Source: Trichoplax adhaerens (taxonomy: Eukaryota; Placozoa; Uniplacotomia; Trichoplacea; Trichoplacidae). Taken from it: DNA of 64,000 nucleotides. The stretch spans positions 1,670,628 through 1,734,627 of the forward strand of contig NW_002060943.1 in the NCBI RefSeq assembly GCF_000150275.1. Reading direction: 5' to 3'. The position numbers and the translations under genes were made by a program. The notes under the pieces are model-generated. The model was not told where the DNA came from and made no database searches. It was given only the letters and a program-made list of their open reading frames with translations. Shown piece after piece: positions 11,050 to 25,420 of the stretch (its first letter is position 1; every line of letters begins with the position of its first letter).

Positions 11050-13140
11050 TGCAGATGAAAATTTTTTCTTTTCCATTATATTATTAGAAATCTTTTGCAA
11101 GAGATTTTATTAATGTCTTTATGTTTATCGTTGCGATAAGATCATGCATGGTACATTTAAACTAATTTTTGTGGCTGGAAATATATTGCTCTTAATACTC
11201 TAAGAACTTTTATTAGCGGTGTACTCTAAAATTTGTCCTATAATAAAACTAAATAACATAAATTAAATTCATTTTTTGTAGCTTTAAATTTCTCATTTCT
11301 AACTCTAAAGGAGCTTTCATGAATGCCCAATAATTATTGCCCATGTTGTCATCACTCTCATATAATCATCCAGTGTTGAATTGATTTTCTGGAAGTGTAA
11401 AGTTCTTGCTCTTCATTCTCTAAGAGCATTGGTCAATACTCACATTTAAACTACTGTGATACGATCAAAGAGTATTAAATTATATTAGTTTTCTGAAGCT
11501 AAAAAATTCTTGCTGTTAATTCTATACCGGCTTTTCATGAATGCCTGTATTGTCGTAATAGAATCAAGCAGTATTAATTAAATTGATTCTCTTTATAAGT
11601 GCAAATTTCTTGCTTTTGATCTTTTAAAAACTTTATGAATGTCCTTCTTTCACCACCGTTATATCATCGTAAAATATTTAATTAAATTGTTTTTCTGTCG
11701 CTGAAAGTTTCTTACGATTAATTCTAGAAGAGCCTTTATGATTGCCTGTATTTCTTATCGTCGTGATAGAATCATGCCCTTTAAAATAAGTAAGCATTCT
11801 ATCCCTGCAAATTTGTTTCTCTTCATTGTATAACCATCGGTCTTACTCTCATCATAGCGATCTACTGTAATCATACAATGTTAAATTGATTTTTTGTAGC
11901 AGAAAATTTTTTTCCTGTTAATTCTATATGACCTTTGTTAAATGCCTGAGTTGTTGTTGTGATAGAATCAAGCAGTATTAAATTGAATCGATTTTTCATT
12001 AACTGCAAATCTCCCTTCTTTCCATCACTGACACATAATGAATCACCAAATATTCAATTGAATCGTTTTTCTGTGGCTGAAAGTTGTTACGATTAACTCT
12101 AGAAAAGCTTTTACGATTACTTGTGTTTCTCATCGTCATATTAGAATCATGTAGCATTAAAATAAGCTGATATTCCATCGCTACAAATTCATTGCTCTTG
12201 ACTATGTCACTGCTGCTCCTATCCTCATCACAGTGATATAGTCGTACAGTGTTAAATGGATCCCCTGTAACTGGGAATTTCTTGCTGTTAACTCTAGAAT
12301 AGCTTTTATGAATGCCTGCGTGCATTTGGTCTGGTAGAATTGTGCAGTGTTCAAGTTTGCTAATTTTCTATAGCTACAAATTTCGGGGCTTTGATCCTGT
12401 AATCGCCTTTATTAATGCTCTTATTTTCATTATTACGTTACAATTATGCAGCGTTAAGTTAATTTTCAGTAGCTGAGAATTTCTTACTCTTAACACTATA
12501 AGAGCTGCAGTTGCTGTAATGCTCATGTTCACATGGCGATGCCATCATGTAGTATTCAGTATTGATTGATTTTCTGCAGTTACTAATATCTTGCTTTTAA
12601 TTCTCAAAGAGCTTTTATTAATGCTCTTATTTAAGACATTGTTACATAATCACGCAGCAGCTAATTGAATTGATTTCCTGCAGCTGGAAATTTCCTATTC
12701 TTAATCTCAGATGTGCTTTTATTCATGGCCGTATTCTTGTCACGGCGCCATCATCAAGTGGTGTTCAATTGAATTGAGTTTTTATGGTTAAGATTTTCTT
12801 GTTTTTTTAATTCTCTAAAAGCGTTCGTTCATATTCATATTCTATTGTAATTATAGAATCATGTAGAATTAAATCGAATTGATTTTCTGTAGCTGGAAAT
12901 ATTTTACTTTTTAATTCCCTGAGAACGTTCCTATTCTAACGTAGTTCTAACGTAGTTATGGAATCATACAGAATTAAATCGAATTCATTTTCTGTGGCTA
13001 GAAATTTCTTGCTTTTAATTCTCTTACAGTATTTATCCATATTAATATCCCTACAAGATTATAAAGTAGACTCATGTAGTGTTAAATCGAGTTGATTTCC
13101 TATAGCTGAAAGTTTCTTGTTCTTAATTCTCTACCTGTGT
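11050..13140. repeat. satellite-like tandem array 2, unit about 100-105 bp
   Basis: About twenty diverged units. The consensus can be read as a block like 'gatttt(c)tgtagctg' then 'aaatttcttgct(c/t)ttaattct', then 'agagctttta(t)', then 'aatgcc/ctc', then 't..t.atagaatcatgcag', then 'tgttaaattga'. The 'gctttta(t)..aatgc' block recurs near 11310, 11529, 11630, 11730, 11932, 12107, 12303, 12406, 12505, 12611, 12715 and 12820; the intervals are near 100 bp or near twice that. It shares no clear sequence with array 1 or array 3. The minus-strand open frame 11999-12325 lies wholly inside it and is not a gene. Confidence 0.85.
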
Positions 13141-14040
13141 AATAAACTCTTATTTAAAAAGAAAACTTACTCCATTGCCGTAATAAAGCTTAAAATTAAA
13201 GTATTTACAGGTTATGAATATAATGAACTTAGTCAACTTTGAAATATCTTGCAATTATGTATTACCAGTGGTGCTTTACGCTTAGTGAAAACTGATTGCA
13301 TGCTATAAGATAGAATAAATATGAAAATCAATAAAACTAACTATAGTTGCTTCAGTGCCTGTAACATTTAGAACTCTATACGATAGGATAGGTTGCCTTT
13401 CCTCATGTTGATGGATACCTTATGATCTGAAATATATCGTAGAGATGATAATAACTGAATGTCAAAACTTTCAGTGGCTGCAGCAGCGCTAATAAACAAG
13501 TGTAATTCACATAAGAAGTATTTGGAAGGAGAAGCCTTTCCTTCCATTAGAAAACCCAAATTGAAGTTATAGTATCGCCCGATTAATAAAGGGCAAATTC
13601 TTATAAAAGTATGCTACAATGCATGCTGATTTAGATTAGCTAATTCAATGAAAAAATTCGACTCCTACTGAATCTAGTCATTGACGACGGTGCTACTTGG
13701 ACATAATCCATGTCGAAGGTTGTCGATGTATGAAATGACCTCCATCTTTAAAAATACTTCGCCAATTGCCAAGATGCCGGACATTTGAAAATAGATTTCA
13801 GGTACAATATCATGCACGATAATATTAACTTAAAGTCGGTACGGACAGAGTCTAAGGAATTTTAAAGCGAAGGCAAATATTCATCGGCATATTCAATGGG
13901 TACCGTGTAAGTTGGAAGCGGCCATTGTGGGCTAAATTAAGGCATTGGATATTATCTACTAATGGGGTAGCCAAAATTGAGGTTTAAGCCCTAGTTTCAA
14001 AGGACGAAAAACAGGTTTTAGGATTGACAGGAATAATGCC
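13141..14040. other. spacer between satellite arrays 2 and 3
   Basis: About 900 bp without a supported gene. 13640-14030 is somewhat less AT-rich than the flanks and has short open frames on the plus strand (for example through 13840-13935), but none carries a family signature or paired splice sites. It could be a remnant of a mobile element. Confidence 0.35.
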
Positions 14041-15245
14041 TTTATCTTCCCTTTAAATTTGCCAGCATTTGTCTTGAACGCTTAAAGTAAAATGAATTTA
14101 CATTATTTGCTGTCTTGATTAAAGTGCTAGCTAGTAAAGTAATATACCGAGTTATCCTCTTAACTTGCCGGTATCTGTCATAAAGCTTAAAATGAATTTA
14201 CAGTATTCGTTGTCGTGATTCTCAACATGTATGCTCATCTAATAATAATAATAATATGCCGAGCTATCCTTTCAATATGTCTGTATCTATCATTAAGGTA
14301 AAAATCAAATTTTGTATTCTTCGCTGTCATGACTGAGATGTAATAGAATAAATCAATCGATCTATTCTTTAAACTTGCTGCCTCCTTCTGTTTCCAAAAT
14401 TGAAAATAAAGCGAGTTTATATTCTTTACTGTCATGATTGAGATGGAAAAGCGTAAAATAATATACCAGCTATCCTTGCCAGTTGTGTTATCAAATTTTA
14501 AGTAAAATGAATTTGTATTATTTACTGTCAAGACTGAGATATAAGCTAGGTAAAATAGTATATCGAGCTATTCTTTAAACTTGCAGCCTATAGCTATCTC
14601 CAAGATTTAAAATAAAATAAGCTTGCATTATTCGCTGTGATCACTGAGATATGGGCTAGTAAAATGATGTATTAACCTGACCTACTCTTCATACCTGTTG
14701 CCCATTTCTATCTCCATCATTTCAAATAAAATAAACTTGCCTTAGTTGCTTTTTTGATTGAAAGGTAGGCTAGTAAAGTGATATATCGAGCTATTCTTTA
14801 ATTAATTAAGCTAAATGTCCAAAATTGTCTCTAAGATTTAAAATAAATGAATTTCCATTATTCGCTGTTGTGCTTGAGATGTAAGTTAGTAAAATAATAT
14901 ATCGAGCTATTCTTTGGTTTAAACTTATTTTCTATATCTTTTTACTAGGTTTAAAATGAAAAAACTTGCTTTAACGCTGCCATAACTGAGGTGTAAGCTA
15001 GTAAAATAATATATCGAGCTATTCTTTGATTTAAACTTATTGTCCATATCTGTTTACAAGGTTTAAAACAAAAAACTTGCTTTATACGCTGTCTTAACTG
15101 AGGTGTAAGCTGGTAAATAATATATTAAGCAATTGGTTTATCCCTTGAACTTGTCAGTATCTGTCATTAGAGTTAAAAATAAAATGGACTTGCATTACTC
15201 ACTGCTTTGATTAAGGTAGAAGCTAGGAAATAATATATCAAAGTT
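14040..15245. repeat. satellite-like tandem array 3, unit about 113 bp
   Basis: About ten diverged units anchored on 'gctagtaaa(a)taatatatcgag' followed by 'ctattctttaaactt', then 'tatct.t...aggtttaaaat', then a 'cttgc.tta..cgct' block and 'actgaggtgtaa'. Anchors lie near 14133, 14545, 14653, 14771, 14886, 14999, 15111 and 15222, so the spacing is 108-118 bp in the later part. The unit is unrelated by eye to arrays 1 and 2. The open frame 14235-14531 (minus) is internal to it. Confidence 0.85.
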
Positions 15246-17066
15246 AAGGTTGTCCGAGATTTGACTTGCTAATCGAATGTAGTTCAATATCAGTCATTGT
15301 CAATTTCTTGAATTCTACCCTACTTCTATTACTGCCCAAAACCAAATTTAGGTAGCCATACTCTAGGATTACCTATTCTACAACAAGAAATCTACGAAAT
15401 TAAAGTAAGGTAGGTAGATTCAATTCCTTAATCTACGAATTCTCCAATCTTCTTGCGTAGAAATCATACGACGATTTTAACTATGAAATCAATCGTTAAC
15501 TAATCACAGAAAATAATCAAAAGGATTGATCAACTATTGAATTTGGTTTTCCATCACCTTTACTACTAGCGAATAACAAGCAATATCATATGTATTTCAT
15601 TTTGCTGTAGCGTAATTCATAGAGCAAGGAAGCTTTAGGAAGCTCAAGGAAATGAAGCATTTTCAAAGCTAAAATAATTTGAATCAATCACCCAGCAACG
15701 TAGTACAAATTATACACAATAAATTACTGTACAGTATACCAACAACTTGAATCAACTCTTGCAAGTACTACTATCTAATTTGACGCTGTCAAATATCCAA
15801 ATATCCAACATCATTCATCATCTTATTCACTAATAATTCATTGAAGTTAGAACTCATTCCTACACGACTCTTTTGGTGCCCTGTAGACAAATGGAATAGT
15901 TCCCTTTTCCTTGATACTCTTTGAGTTCATTTTTTTTTTCTTTAACAGACTGAGCGTTTCCCATTGTATAGGATAATGGAAAATTCTAAAATTAAATAAT
16001 GAAGCCATAATAGCTGTCTTAACGAATCTATGAAAATAAAATAGCATATTGAGTAAGCAACTATCATGTCTTATTTGTTTTCATCATCAATACATCGCAT
16101 TAGATGCATAGAGTAACAGACTTGTTTAGGTGGTTAATTCTTTCTCAACAATAAAAGGATATTTCTTCATAGTGTGTTGTTTAAATACCCTACATTATTA
16201 GAGCTGTAAGCATTATAATGGAGAATAGATGATAATCCAGGTAATGTTAATTTACTGTATTAAAATTGTCTCCTAGGTAATGTATACTTGAATCAATTAC
16301 AATACTCATAGAAGCGCTAGAATACAGCAGATTAGTAGCATGCATGTTGCCTTGGTCAATCACCATTGATTGAAATAGATATTTTTAGTCATTTAATTTA
16401 ATGTCAACCATCCAATTTATTCCCTTGGTAGTTGTTCGACAATATCCTACTACAGAAAAAATGGCTGTATCATACGTAGCAATTCTTTAGCTTATAGCTA
16501 CTATAGTAGAAGACACTTGAATTAAGCGAGAAGCTCGGGCATAATCTTGTAGATTGGAATTGATACGAGTGATTGCTATTTCCTACTTTGATACAATACT
16601 TTATAGGCCTATATTATAGCTATACAAGGGCAAAGTGTAGGATATCAATTAGAATCAGACATAATTACTTTGGCTGTAAATGAAATATACTCAAGATTTA
16701 ATTCAATGGAATAGCATTATGTTATTTAACTATTGTAGGCAATAATCTGTAGCAAGCATTAAACTATTTATCAGGGTATCTTAGTTTGTATAATAACGAA
16801 ACAGTCTCCTCTAGTAATAGGCAATGATTGAATTATTACTATTTGAATTTAACTTTGTTTCTATGACATACAAGGAAAGTATTGGTACATGTGGTCAAGT
16901 AAGGAAAATTGACTAATGGATACCTTTAATTAATTTATTCAGCCCTGAATGTGGAGATGATGCAATGACATGGATTATGTAATTATTGACTCCGCTCTTG
17001 GACATTTTAGGAAATCTTTTTCAGTTCTGCAAATGTCCCCGGTACTGTATTGACCATGACAGATAG
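15246..17066. other. gene-free stretch
   Basis: No supported exon on either strand. The minus-strand open frame 15847-16047 crosses a T-rich tract and has no recognisable domain. No tandem repeat is obvious. Confidence 0.35.
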
Positions 17067-17741
17067 AAGGGAATCTCGATTTATGAAAGAAAGCATCTCA
17101 TAGCAAATTTTATTATCATATCATTGTCAGCATGGTTGAAACTAGTTTCTAGGATAAATGTCAGCATAATCACCATACTAGCGACAAATATATCGTAAGT
17201 TTACACCGATTCATGCTTGATGGTACTACTTTGCAATATAAAACACTAGAGAAGCCTATCTTGCCGCTATCTAATAGCAAAGATAAAATAGACGCCAATT
17301 TTGACGGACATTTTGCCGTGCAATTCTCTTCATTTATGATTATTTCTACCGCATTCTACTTGATTAACATAGACTCATTTCATAAAATGAATAGCAGCAT
17401 TGGACTAGAGTAAATAATATCTGATTAATATACAGGTATGTATCATATTGTACACAGGAATGATGACGTCTATCATGACATATGTTGTAATATAAACATA
17501 TTTTGCCTCTGCTAGGATGGCAATTTTTGCCGCTATGATGGAATTGAGGTGGATAAGGTGGCTAGCAGCTCTTTTTAACTTTAACCAGGAGAAAGTATAC
17601 TTCGTTATAGGATTGGGGCTTTTGATTGTTTTTGATCTTATTGTATCAGGATCGTTTTCAACTTTTGCAACAGCGGTCATTGATCATCTGCCGTTGAAAA
17701 GGGAAGAAAAAATCATTTTCTCTCTACTTTCTCCAATATAG
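17067..17741 (+). CDS. candidate multi-spanning membrane protein, possibly COPI-associated/TVP15-like, partial
   Basis: Two phase-compatible exons are visible: 17067-17194 (preceded by an AG, donor gtaagt) and 17516-17741 (acceptor gctag, after a T-rich tract). Joined, they encode at least 117 residues with three hydrophobic stretches. The second ends in MELRW, followed by an amphipathic IRWLAALFNF, and a third helix begins KVYFVIG. That order resembles the COPI-associated/TVP15 family of Golgi membrane proteins, where a helix ending in an acidic-Leu-Arg-Trp type motif precedes the next helix. This is similarity by eye and weak. The start exon is not identified. A further hydrophobic open stretch at about 17800-17894, behind a good acceptor (ttcttcttag near 17795), could be an alternative last exon. 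The open frame 17213-17413 lies in the intron. Confidence 0.35.
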
Positions 17742-20700
17742 AGATTTTCGATCTATTAAAAAAATAGAATGGATTGCATTGATCATTCTTCTTAGGGTGT
17801 CTATTAGTTTTATTCAAGCCATTGTAGTCATTGCTGTGGACTTGATAGCATCTTATTATCCATTAATAAATTACTTCTGGGCTGTAATCGCCTGAAATAA
17901 CTATTGACTCGCATAAAGACAATAGTCTTCTTATTTTGTTAATCTATATTCTTCTCTACAAACAAACTGTAAACTATTATTCAACTCATTTGGATCCACT
18001 GTTTGAAACTATTTTTCTTCTGACCGCCAATTTTAACGGCTGCTTTATTACGATAACAAAGCAACAACATCATTACTGTATAAAGATCAATGCAATCATC
18101 AAGTGAATAGATTCCATCATATAGATTTTTCTTTATAGCGATGATATTGTTTTAATCATTGTTAATTTAGTATATTCATTCCCCTTTTTGACCATTAATG
18201 CATAAATTCTTGTGTTGTATTCTCCATTCAATGATAATAATATTGCTAATCGCAATTATTGATCGTCATTCTCAATAGTCAATGCATAATAATGCGACAA
18301 AAGGTGAAGAAAAGCTGTATAACACAGTGAAAAAAAAGTGATTCTCTTGTCTATTCATAGTGGAAGAATAATTTGTGGATATGTTGTATGCAATCGATCA
18401 ATGCGTTGATTTCCTATATCAAGAATAGGCGATCCTTTTTCAGTGGATACAATCTTTAATATTGAAATCGAGCTCGATTAGCAAAAATATTGACCCACTC
18501 TCAAGGCAGAACGACACGATAGAATAATGATGCTATCCAATTCCCTCCCCTTCGTTTAATTTCTAGTTTGTTAACGCGTAATTATCCGCTGACAGGCGAT
18601 CAACAGAAATAACAGCTGCTAATCATATAAGAAGGAGGCTGGTGCAATAGAATATCACCAACAATAGTGGCAACAATTCTGTTTTATGTTGTGTATTATA
18701 GCTTATTCTAATTTAAACAATACTTCCCCATGAATAAAAAGAATGAAAGATTCTTTCAAAAAACAGCTGCTAATGACCTGATGATGATGATGATGATGAC
18801 TCAAAGGCGTAGCAAACTTTATTTTTTATTTTTTATTTTTTTTTTACTCTCTCTCTCACGTACAGTTCTTCCTTTATTTTTGTTGATCTTTTTATAACAT
18901 CCTTCTACAGGATGCTCATACACATCTGTCACTAAAAGTATGCTAAGCTGGATAACTTCCATTCCATTTAAATACTATTCAATTCGATTGATGAAGTTAT
19001 TATGCAATAACAGTAGTCTTGACAAGTAATTCAATAACTTCAATAGAAAGCATAATAACAGCTTTAAATTTATTCTATTAGCTTACAATGTCAATCTGAA
19101 GTCTATCGTCCTTTTTTTTTACATCTATAGATCTAATTATTTTTTTATTTCTAGGAATAAAATTGGTATGACGCAACCAGTTTTTTTTAATAACTTTAAC
19201 TTAAAGCTATAGAAAAGGAACATTTCTATACATTTGGAGCTTAAAATGGTCGCCAACTTGTTATTCAGTGAAAACTAGATCCATCATGATCGATAGGCAA
19301 TGATCACGAGCAAGGAGTAGGAAATTGAAAATTACATATTTACCTTTCTACTCATCTTCATCATGACATCATGAAGATAAAGCTGTCAAGGCATCCATTC
19401 AATAGATTCAATTTTCCGACCGCAAAATAACCTTCAAGCCTATTGTTCGCGCGGAAAGTAATTTTACAATATTAATCCGTACAAGCGGGAGAAATAAAAA
19501 AATAGGAGAGTACTAACCACAAATTGAATTTAATGTTAATTCTGTTTACTGTCTTGTTATTATTATTCAAGTTACTGTAATTCAATTATGTTGAAGACAA
19601 CAACATGTTGTAAGAATGTTTTCTACGTTCTAGGAGAAACCACGAGATAAACTAAAGTATAATATCTACATAAAAGAAATTGAATTGTTCCAACCTTGAT
19701 GATTAATTGTCTACAAGTCAATATTTTTCTCCTCCTACTACCTTGCCTCTATTCATAGTAACAAATTCATCATTTTACTTGTCAATAGTGATTGATCTAT
19801 TCAAAATGGACAGAAACAATTCGATATGTCAACAGGATGATGATCATGATGGACATGTTCAACTCGTCGATATAAAAGTTATCAACGAAAAAGAATAATA
19901 TCATTGCAAAATAATGCATGATTATACAACTAGCGTATTTGTATTTCCGCTATTTATTATTTTCCCCTGGGATTGAATAGGCCAATGACACAATGTTGGT
20001 TAACTTTAAATTTGCAACAAGTGACAATGGTAATTAGACAAATGTTCAAATTGGATCGATAATTTCATCTGCATCCAAGTTGTTACTTATTCCAACTTGA
20101 TCCATAATAGATACACTAATTAGAATAGATTCTATTTATTAACAATCTTTCATTGATTTCATTCATCCTGTCTACTTGCTTTTATATTGTTTCACTGGTA
20201 ATAAGCTAGATTAAAAAATCATAGTAGTGTTCATAGTGAATCGATAGTCCATTCTCATTCGATCGAGGGCTTTAATTCGGGCCTACGCTTTTCTCATGAC
20301 AATCAATAAAAATCAAAAACATGCTACCACGAGGATTTCTTACATTATTTGTCTACAATACGGGACAATATAGACATCGATAGTCATTAAAATGAACATT
20401 ACTAACTTATAGAATTGAGCTAATGGATGTGTTACAAAAACAAATTCTGAAATGTCAACCACAGTATTAATAGGCTAATGTTAACCTAAAGAAGAAACAT
20501 GATTAAAACAGATGTAATGAAAAATTAAAACAATAAATCTTGAACTTCAGCGGTAGTTCAATCTTTCATTCCTATTATACGAACCATCGAGATTTTATTA
20601 CCTCTATAATACGAACAAAGCATCGTCCATTTTTATCCGCTCAATAAAAGTGAGTCCTACTGCATAAGGGATATTTTGAAAACAATCTAATTCATCAATA

Positions 20701-23700
20701 GAGTTATATTATAAGTCATTGTCACAACAATTCTAACATAAAAATGTTTGATTAGCTTTAGAATCAATTCAGTTCATGATAGCAGGATGCATTAATTACA
20801 ATGTACGTATATCTTAACTAAAGCTGCCACATCTACGATCTTCTGGTTGTAAGATTTTATCGTGATATCGCAGCTATTAAAGTACAGGAATAGCATGGAT
20901 TGATGATGAGAAAACATCCATTTCTCTATGCTATTTGATAATTAACTAACAGTAGTAAAATCTTGAAAAGTGCTATAGAGCATAAAGTGGTAATGGTATC
21001 ATGAAATACTTTTACAGTTAAAAATATTCATTCAACAAATTAAATCATTACTCTTCAGTTTTCATTCAGTTGGACAATCGAGGCAGTGCGGTAGTAACGC
21101 AGTTATTATGCATCCAGGTTACTGCTTCAGTATAGGTACAGAAATGCTAATCATGTGCTATTTAACATCCAAAGCCATGACATAATAAGGGATTGCAAAG
21201 GGTTTTCGATATTATAGTAGCGATAAAGTATCTATCAATAAATCAAACGGCTAGTATAGTGTTCGCATTTTGTGCGTAACAACAAAGCAAAATCATTCAT
21301 AGAAAAAAAACAGTGAGCAACAATAGGTATAGCTATACTACGATTAACATTCATATTCTTATAATCGATTGTTTTAAATGTCTTACTTGATAATCTCAAA
21401 CCTTACCAATCCTTTCATAGTAGTATGTCAGACGAGTAAAATGAAATGTACCAAAACTGGATATTATTGCTACCGTATCTAATAAGTATCAAAGCATTAC
21501 AACACTATACTTTCATTTAGATTATCCTAGAGTTAATAGATATTATTTCTATTAAAGGATCGTTTCTTTATGCTCAATTAGCCTCTCCTATTTCAAATTT
21601 ACAAAACATGCTAGCTTCTGTAATAGGACCTTGCATTTTAACCATATCTATTACTAATTTTAATGTACAATAATACAAGAACTAATAATAAATGAAACCC
21701 TCATCTTTTCATTTCTGTGGTAGCTCATATTTTTCAAAAATTCAATAATCTAGTTTCATTAAATGAATTGATACAGCGTAAGCTACCCGTCATTTTTACC
21801 ATCTCAACTAACCAATACATTATGCGATCATTTCAATGGATTGTACAAGAAGATTAAATTTTTCGACGAGATAGATAAAAAGAATAGAAAAGTTCCAGCC
21901 TATGGAAAAATGATCTAAATCTTTAATCAAGATATTATTCTATCTCGTTGTTATAGCAGATACGAAAAATAAAATTCTGAATCATTGTTTTAATTATTTA
22001 AAAATTAGGAAGGTATCTTTGTATGATTTCGGTATTAACTCAATGGTTGCCTTATTTTATCAACGAGCATAATTCAATACGTGTAGATAGCTTTTGCCAC
22101 TGCTATCCTAAGTCAATTATTCCTCATCCAATTTCATCTTTGGAAGAAATCAATTTAATTCATTAAATTAGCACTGCACACCAATAGGATACAGATAAGA
22201 ACTAAATAAATCAGTTGAATTAGATGTTATTGCTACCAAGAAATATATAGATTCCGGGCCAATTTAGTGAATTACGGTAACTTATGTACGATTTATTATC
22301 ATATTCTACTAAAAAAAGGATAACAGACGACTAAAGCTAAACCAAGATTATTAATTAATCAGCATCTTCCCTATCATGTCATCATTCATCGGTTGACGAC
22401 TTCTACATTACAACACTGATATAAATTGCATAGGAAACGACAACAAATGTTATTTGTTTTGAAACCAAGGCCATTACATAGTATATTATAATGAATCCAT
22501 ATTATCTCAAGTTGATAAGCATTTATATACTAGAAGTTCAATCGAAGACTGCATACAATAGCAGTAATAAAAAGTTTGGAATATTTATGATGTGTGACAT
22601 TTTCCTTTGATTTCGATCGAACATAATTAAAATCAATGAAATCGAAAGGCAAATTTTAAATACTATCCCAATAAATCACTCCGGTAATGATAATAATAGA
22701 TCAGGAAATCAATTAAAGAATGCTAATGAAAGAAAATGGTTGTGTCGATACACTAATAATGCTGAAAGATCAATCGATAGGTAGACTTATGCTATTGAAG
22801 AATGATCACAAATAAACTAATAAAATTGCTTGAGAGTATAATAAAAGTGTTTTCATCTTATCAATAAATTCGAAAGTGCGTGCAAGTAATAATTTCTTAT
22901 TTAAATTCTGTATTCTAAATCCTGTTTATAGTGTATTTCAACAAATGTAATAGTTCAATATCTACTAATGAATTATAACGGCGGACCGTTATCAAGGACA
23001 AACAGCTAAATAAAATATCTTAACATTCAATACAATCTAAACGTAGAAATAATTACTCGAGCACTTTCAATGCATGCATGATAACCATCGTATACCCTAA
23101 CTAGATGGGCTGATACGATGCACAAGTGTAAAATGAATATGATTACAATCAAATTAAACAGGTGAATTAACTGAAATAGCTATCGTGCTCACTATGGTAC
23201 CTACAGTTTAGATGACTAGTGATCAAAAATGAGCTGCACCGCCTTTTTATTTGATGATATTGCTTTTCAAATGTGAATAAAGTGTACTCGAAGGTCAACA
23301 TTGCCATTGTATACGCGGGTCCATAAACTATTTTTGCTACTGCACTGATGTACTTCTGATCAGAAATAATAACACAAAAATAGTTCGCTGAGCGCAGCCA
23401 AATGCTGTTGCTATACTATTTTCTAAAATAGTATATACTACCATCAGTCAAGCCGTAAATAAAAGGTAATCATTGAATATCATCCATAACACTCACAAAC
23501 TTAGAGCAGTGCAAGGACAAATTGATGAGTCTAGTGTTAATAATTTTTTTATTTTACGTCTTACGCCAAACATGCAGTTCAACGCATTCAACTCTATTTT
23601 TAAACTTAAGTTATACAGTAATTAATCGTTTCACCCAACAAGTTTTTTTACGTCAATATATTGTGTAATTTGGTAATAGTTACCCATCGATAAACTAAAA

Positions 23701-25420
23701 TATCGATGGACCGAAGTTGCTTCTTAATGATATACCAATGGCTAGTAGAAAACTAAAGACAAATAAGCCAAGTCAAGTTAATTATATTAGTATAGCTACT
23801 AACGTTACCATCGCAATATAAAAAGAATTTGAGACAAAACAGTTATCAATATCAAACTAACTACTACAACTCATCACATTAGCAGATCTGTAACATTAAT
23901 CAGTATATCTATTACTTTACTATCAAACTACATTCAAGTATTACATAATATTTCTTCTTGATTAAAAACTCTCTTATATAATTCCCTAGAAGGAGTTCCA
24001 GATATAGCTACTTCGACAAAATTAATACTGTTAATGACTAGGCAATAGTTATGAGAGAATGTATTAGCAATCGTTACAACATACTACAATCATGATAAAA
24101 GCAGCATCATAGCCATTCCTTCAATTACGATGATTGCACAGCCTTGTTATGTACAATCAGTATAGATTATGGAGCATGAGAATCATATTTTTAACCTCGA
24201 CTTGACGTAAAAGTGTCACGACACCGCGAAAGGTGCGAAAAATATTGAAAGAGACAAAGAACAGAAACGGTTATAATTTTATAGAGAACAAAATAGAACA
24301 AAATATCTTTAAAGAGGCTGTAACATGTAAAGGAAACCGATAGAACACATCTACCATTATCATTGACCTTTTCGCTACATTACAAAGTTACATTGGAAAG
24401 AGAATGTACCATAAACATAGTTAGCTATTACATCTAATTATCCCATTGATTAATCATAGCTTAATTACTATTTCCCTTCCTAGAAGTTGATCAAGGGAAG
24501 ACATTAATTGAAAGTCGCAGTACTAAGCATTGATAATTTAAAAAAACGAGAAAAGGGAAATATGATAACAATGCAATGGTTAAGAAGACAAAGAAAGAAA
24601 AAAGTTATAATAACAAAGTGCTACCATATTCAAGAGAAAACAGCATAACGCAGACGGTAAGAATTGAAAGGCAATAAAAATTTTGTCGTGATACAGTATT
24701 GTAAATATATTGAGAACAATTACCATACAGTTGTAAAGTAATATACACATTAATTATAATAGTAGTAGGTTCAATTTATAATATCACTCTACATATAACG
24801 ACAATATCATACGAATTCAAGGTTCTTATAACTATTAAAGTGAAAAATATCGTTCCTATCATGACTACACCCTTATTAATTTCACTTTATTGTCAAGAGC
24901 ACTAATATTACAAATACGTTTAATATCGCTCTAAAGACAACAATTCCCTATAAACTTTATGCCCATCAAAACAATTAAAAAACGCTATCCAAACATTATC
25001 ATTTTCATAACTGGAACAAGTTATGAACGCTATTATTTTCGATATAACTAAGTTAACCTGTATAATTTTGCGATAGGAGAATTACAGCATGATGACCATG
25101 TTCTGCAGAACGCCGAACCGAAAATAAATGTATGCACGTTATGATGAAGGCCAATCATATAATCAAACTCCTTCGCCTGACCAATTTGGCTTCTACTGTA
25201 TGTTACATAGGCCAAAAGTAAAAAACTACGTTAAACAGTCAGAAGAAAACCAACGATACCACCACGATTGTAGCATAAACTAATTCACTTTACGGAATAG
25301 TACCAATGTCGTTCCATCATGTCTATGTTTACATCATTATTCTTGTCTGCGTGAACTATAAGTTATTTCCCTTTGCACTAAAATTTTAATATGATTTTAT
25401 GATTTATTAATTTCTCACTC
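17742..25420. other. long gene-free stretch downstream of SoxB
   Basis: About 7.7 kb with no exon I can support. The first part holds simple sequence: a (TGA)n run near 18779-18800 followed by T-rich tracts at 18820-18845. An 11 bp perfect inverted repeat with a 2 bp loop lies at 23412-23435 (TATACTATTTT and AAAATAGTATA). The part nearest 25420 should contain the SoxB 3' untranslated region and polyadenylation site. The plus-strand open frame 19707-19898 has no recognisable feature. Confidence 0.4.
23412..23435. repeat. perfect short inverted repeat
   Basis: Arms TATACTATTTT and AAAATAGTATA pair perfectly across a CT loop. Function unknown; it may simply be a cruciform-prone AT palindrome. 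Confidence 0.6.

Noticed and set aside
11999-12325. 108-codon minus-strand open frame
   Set aside because: Lies entirely inside tandem array 2.
14235-14531. 98-codon minus-strand open frame with internal repeats
   Set aside because: Lies inside tandem array 3; the peptide repeat simply mirrors the DNA repeat.
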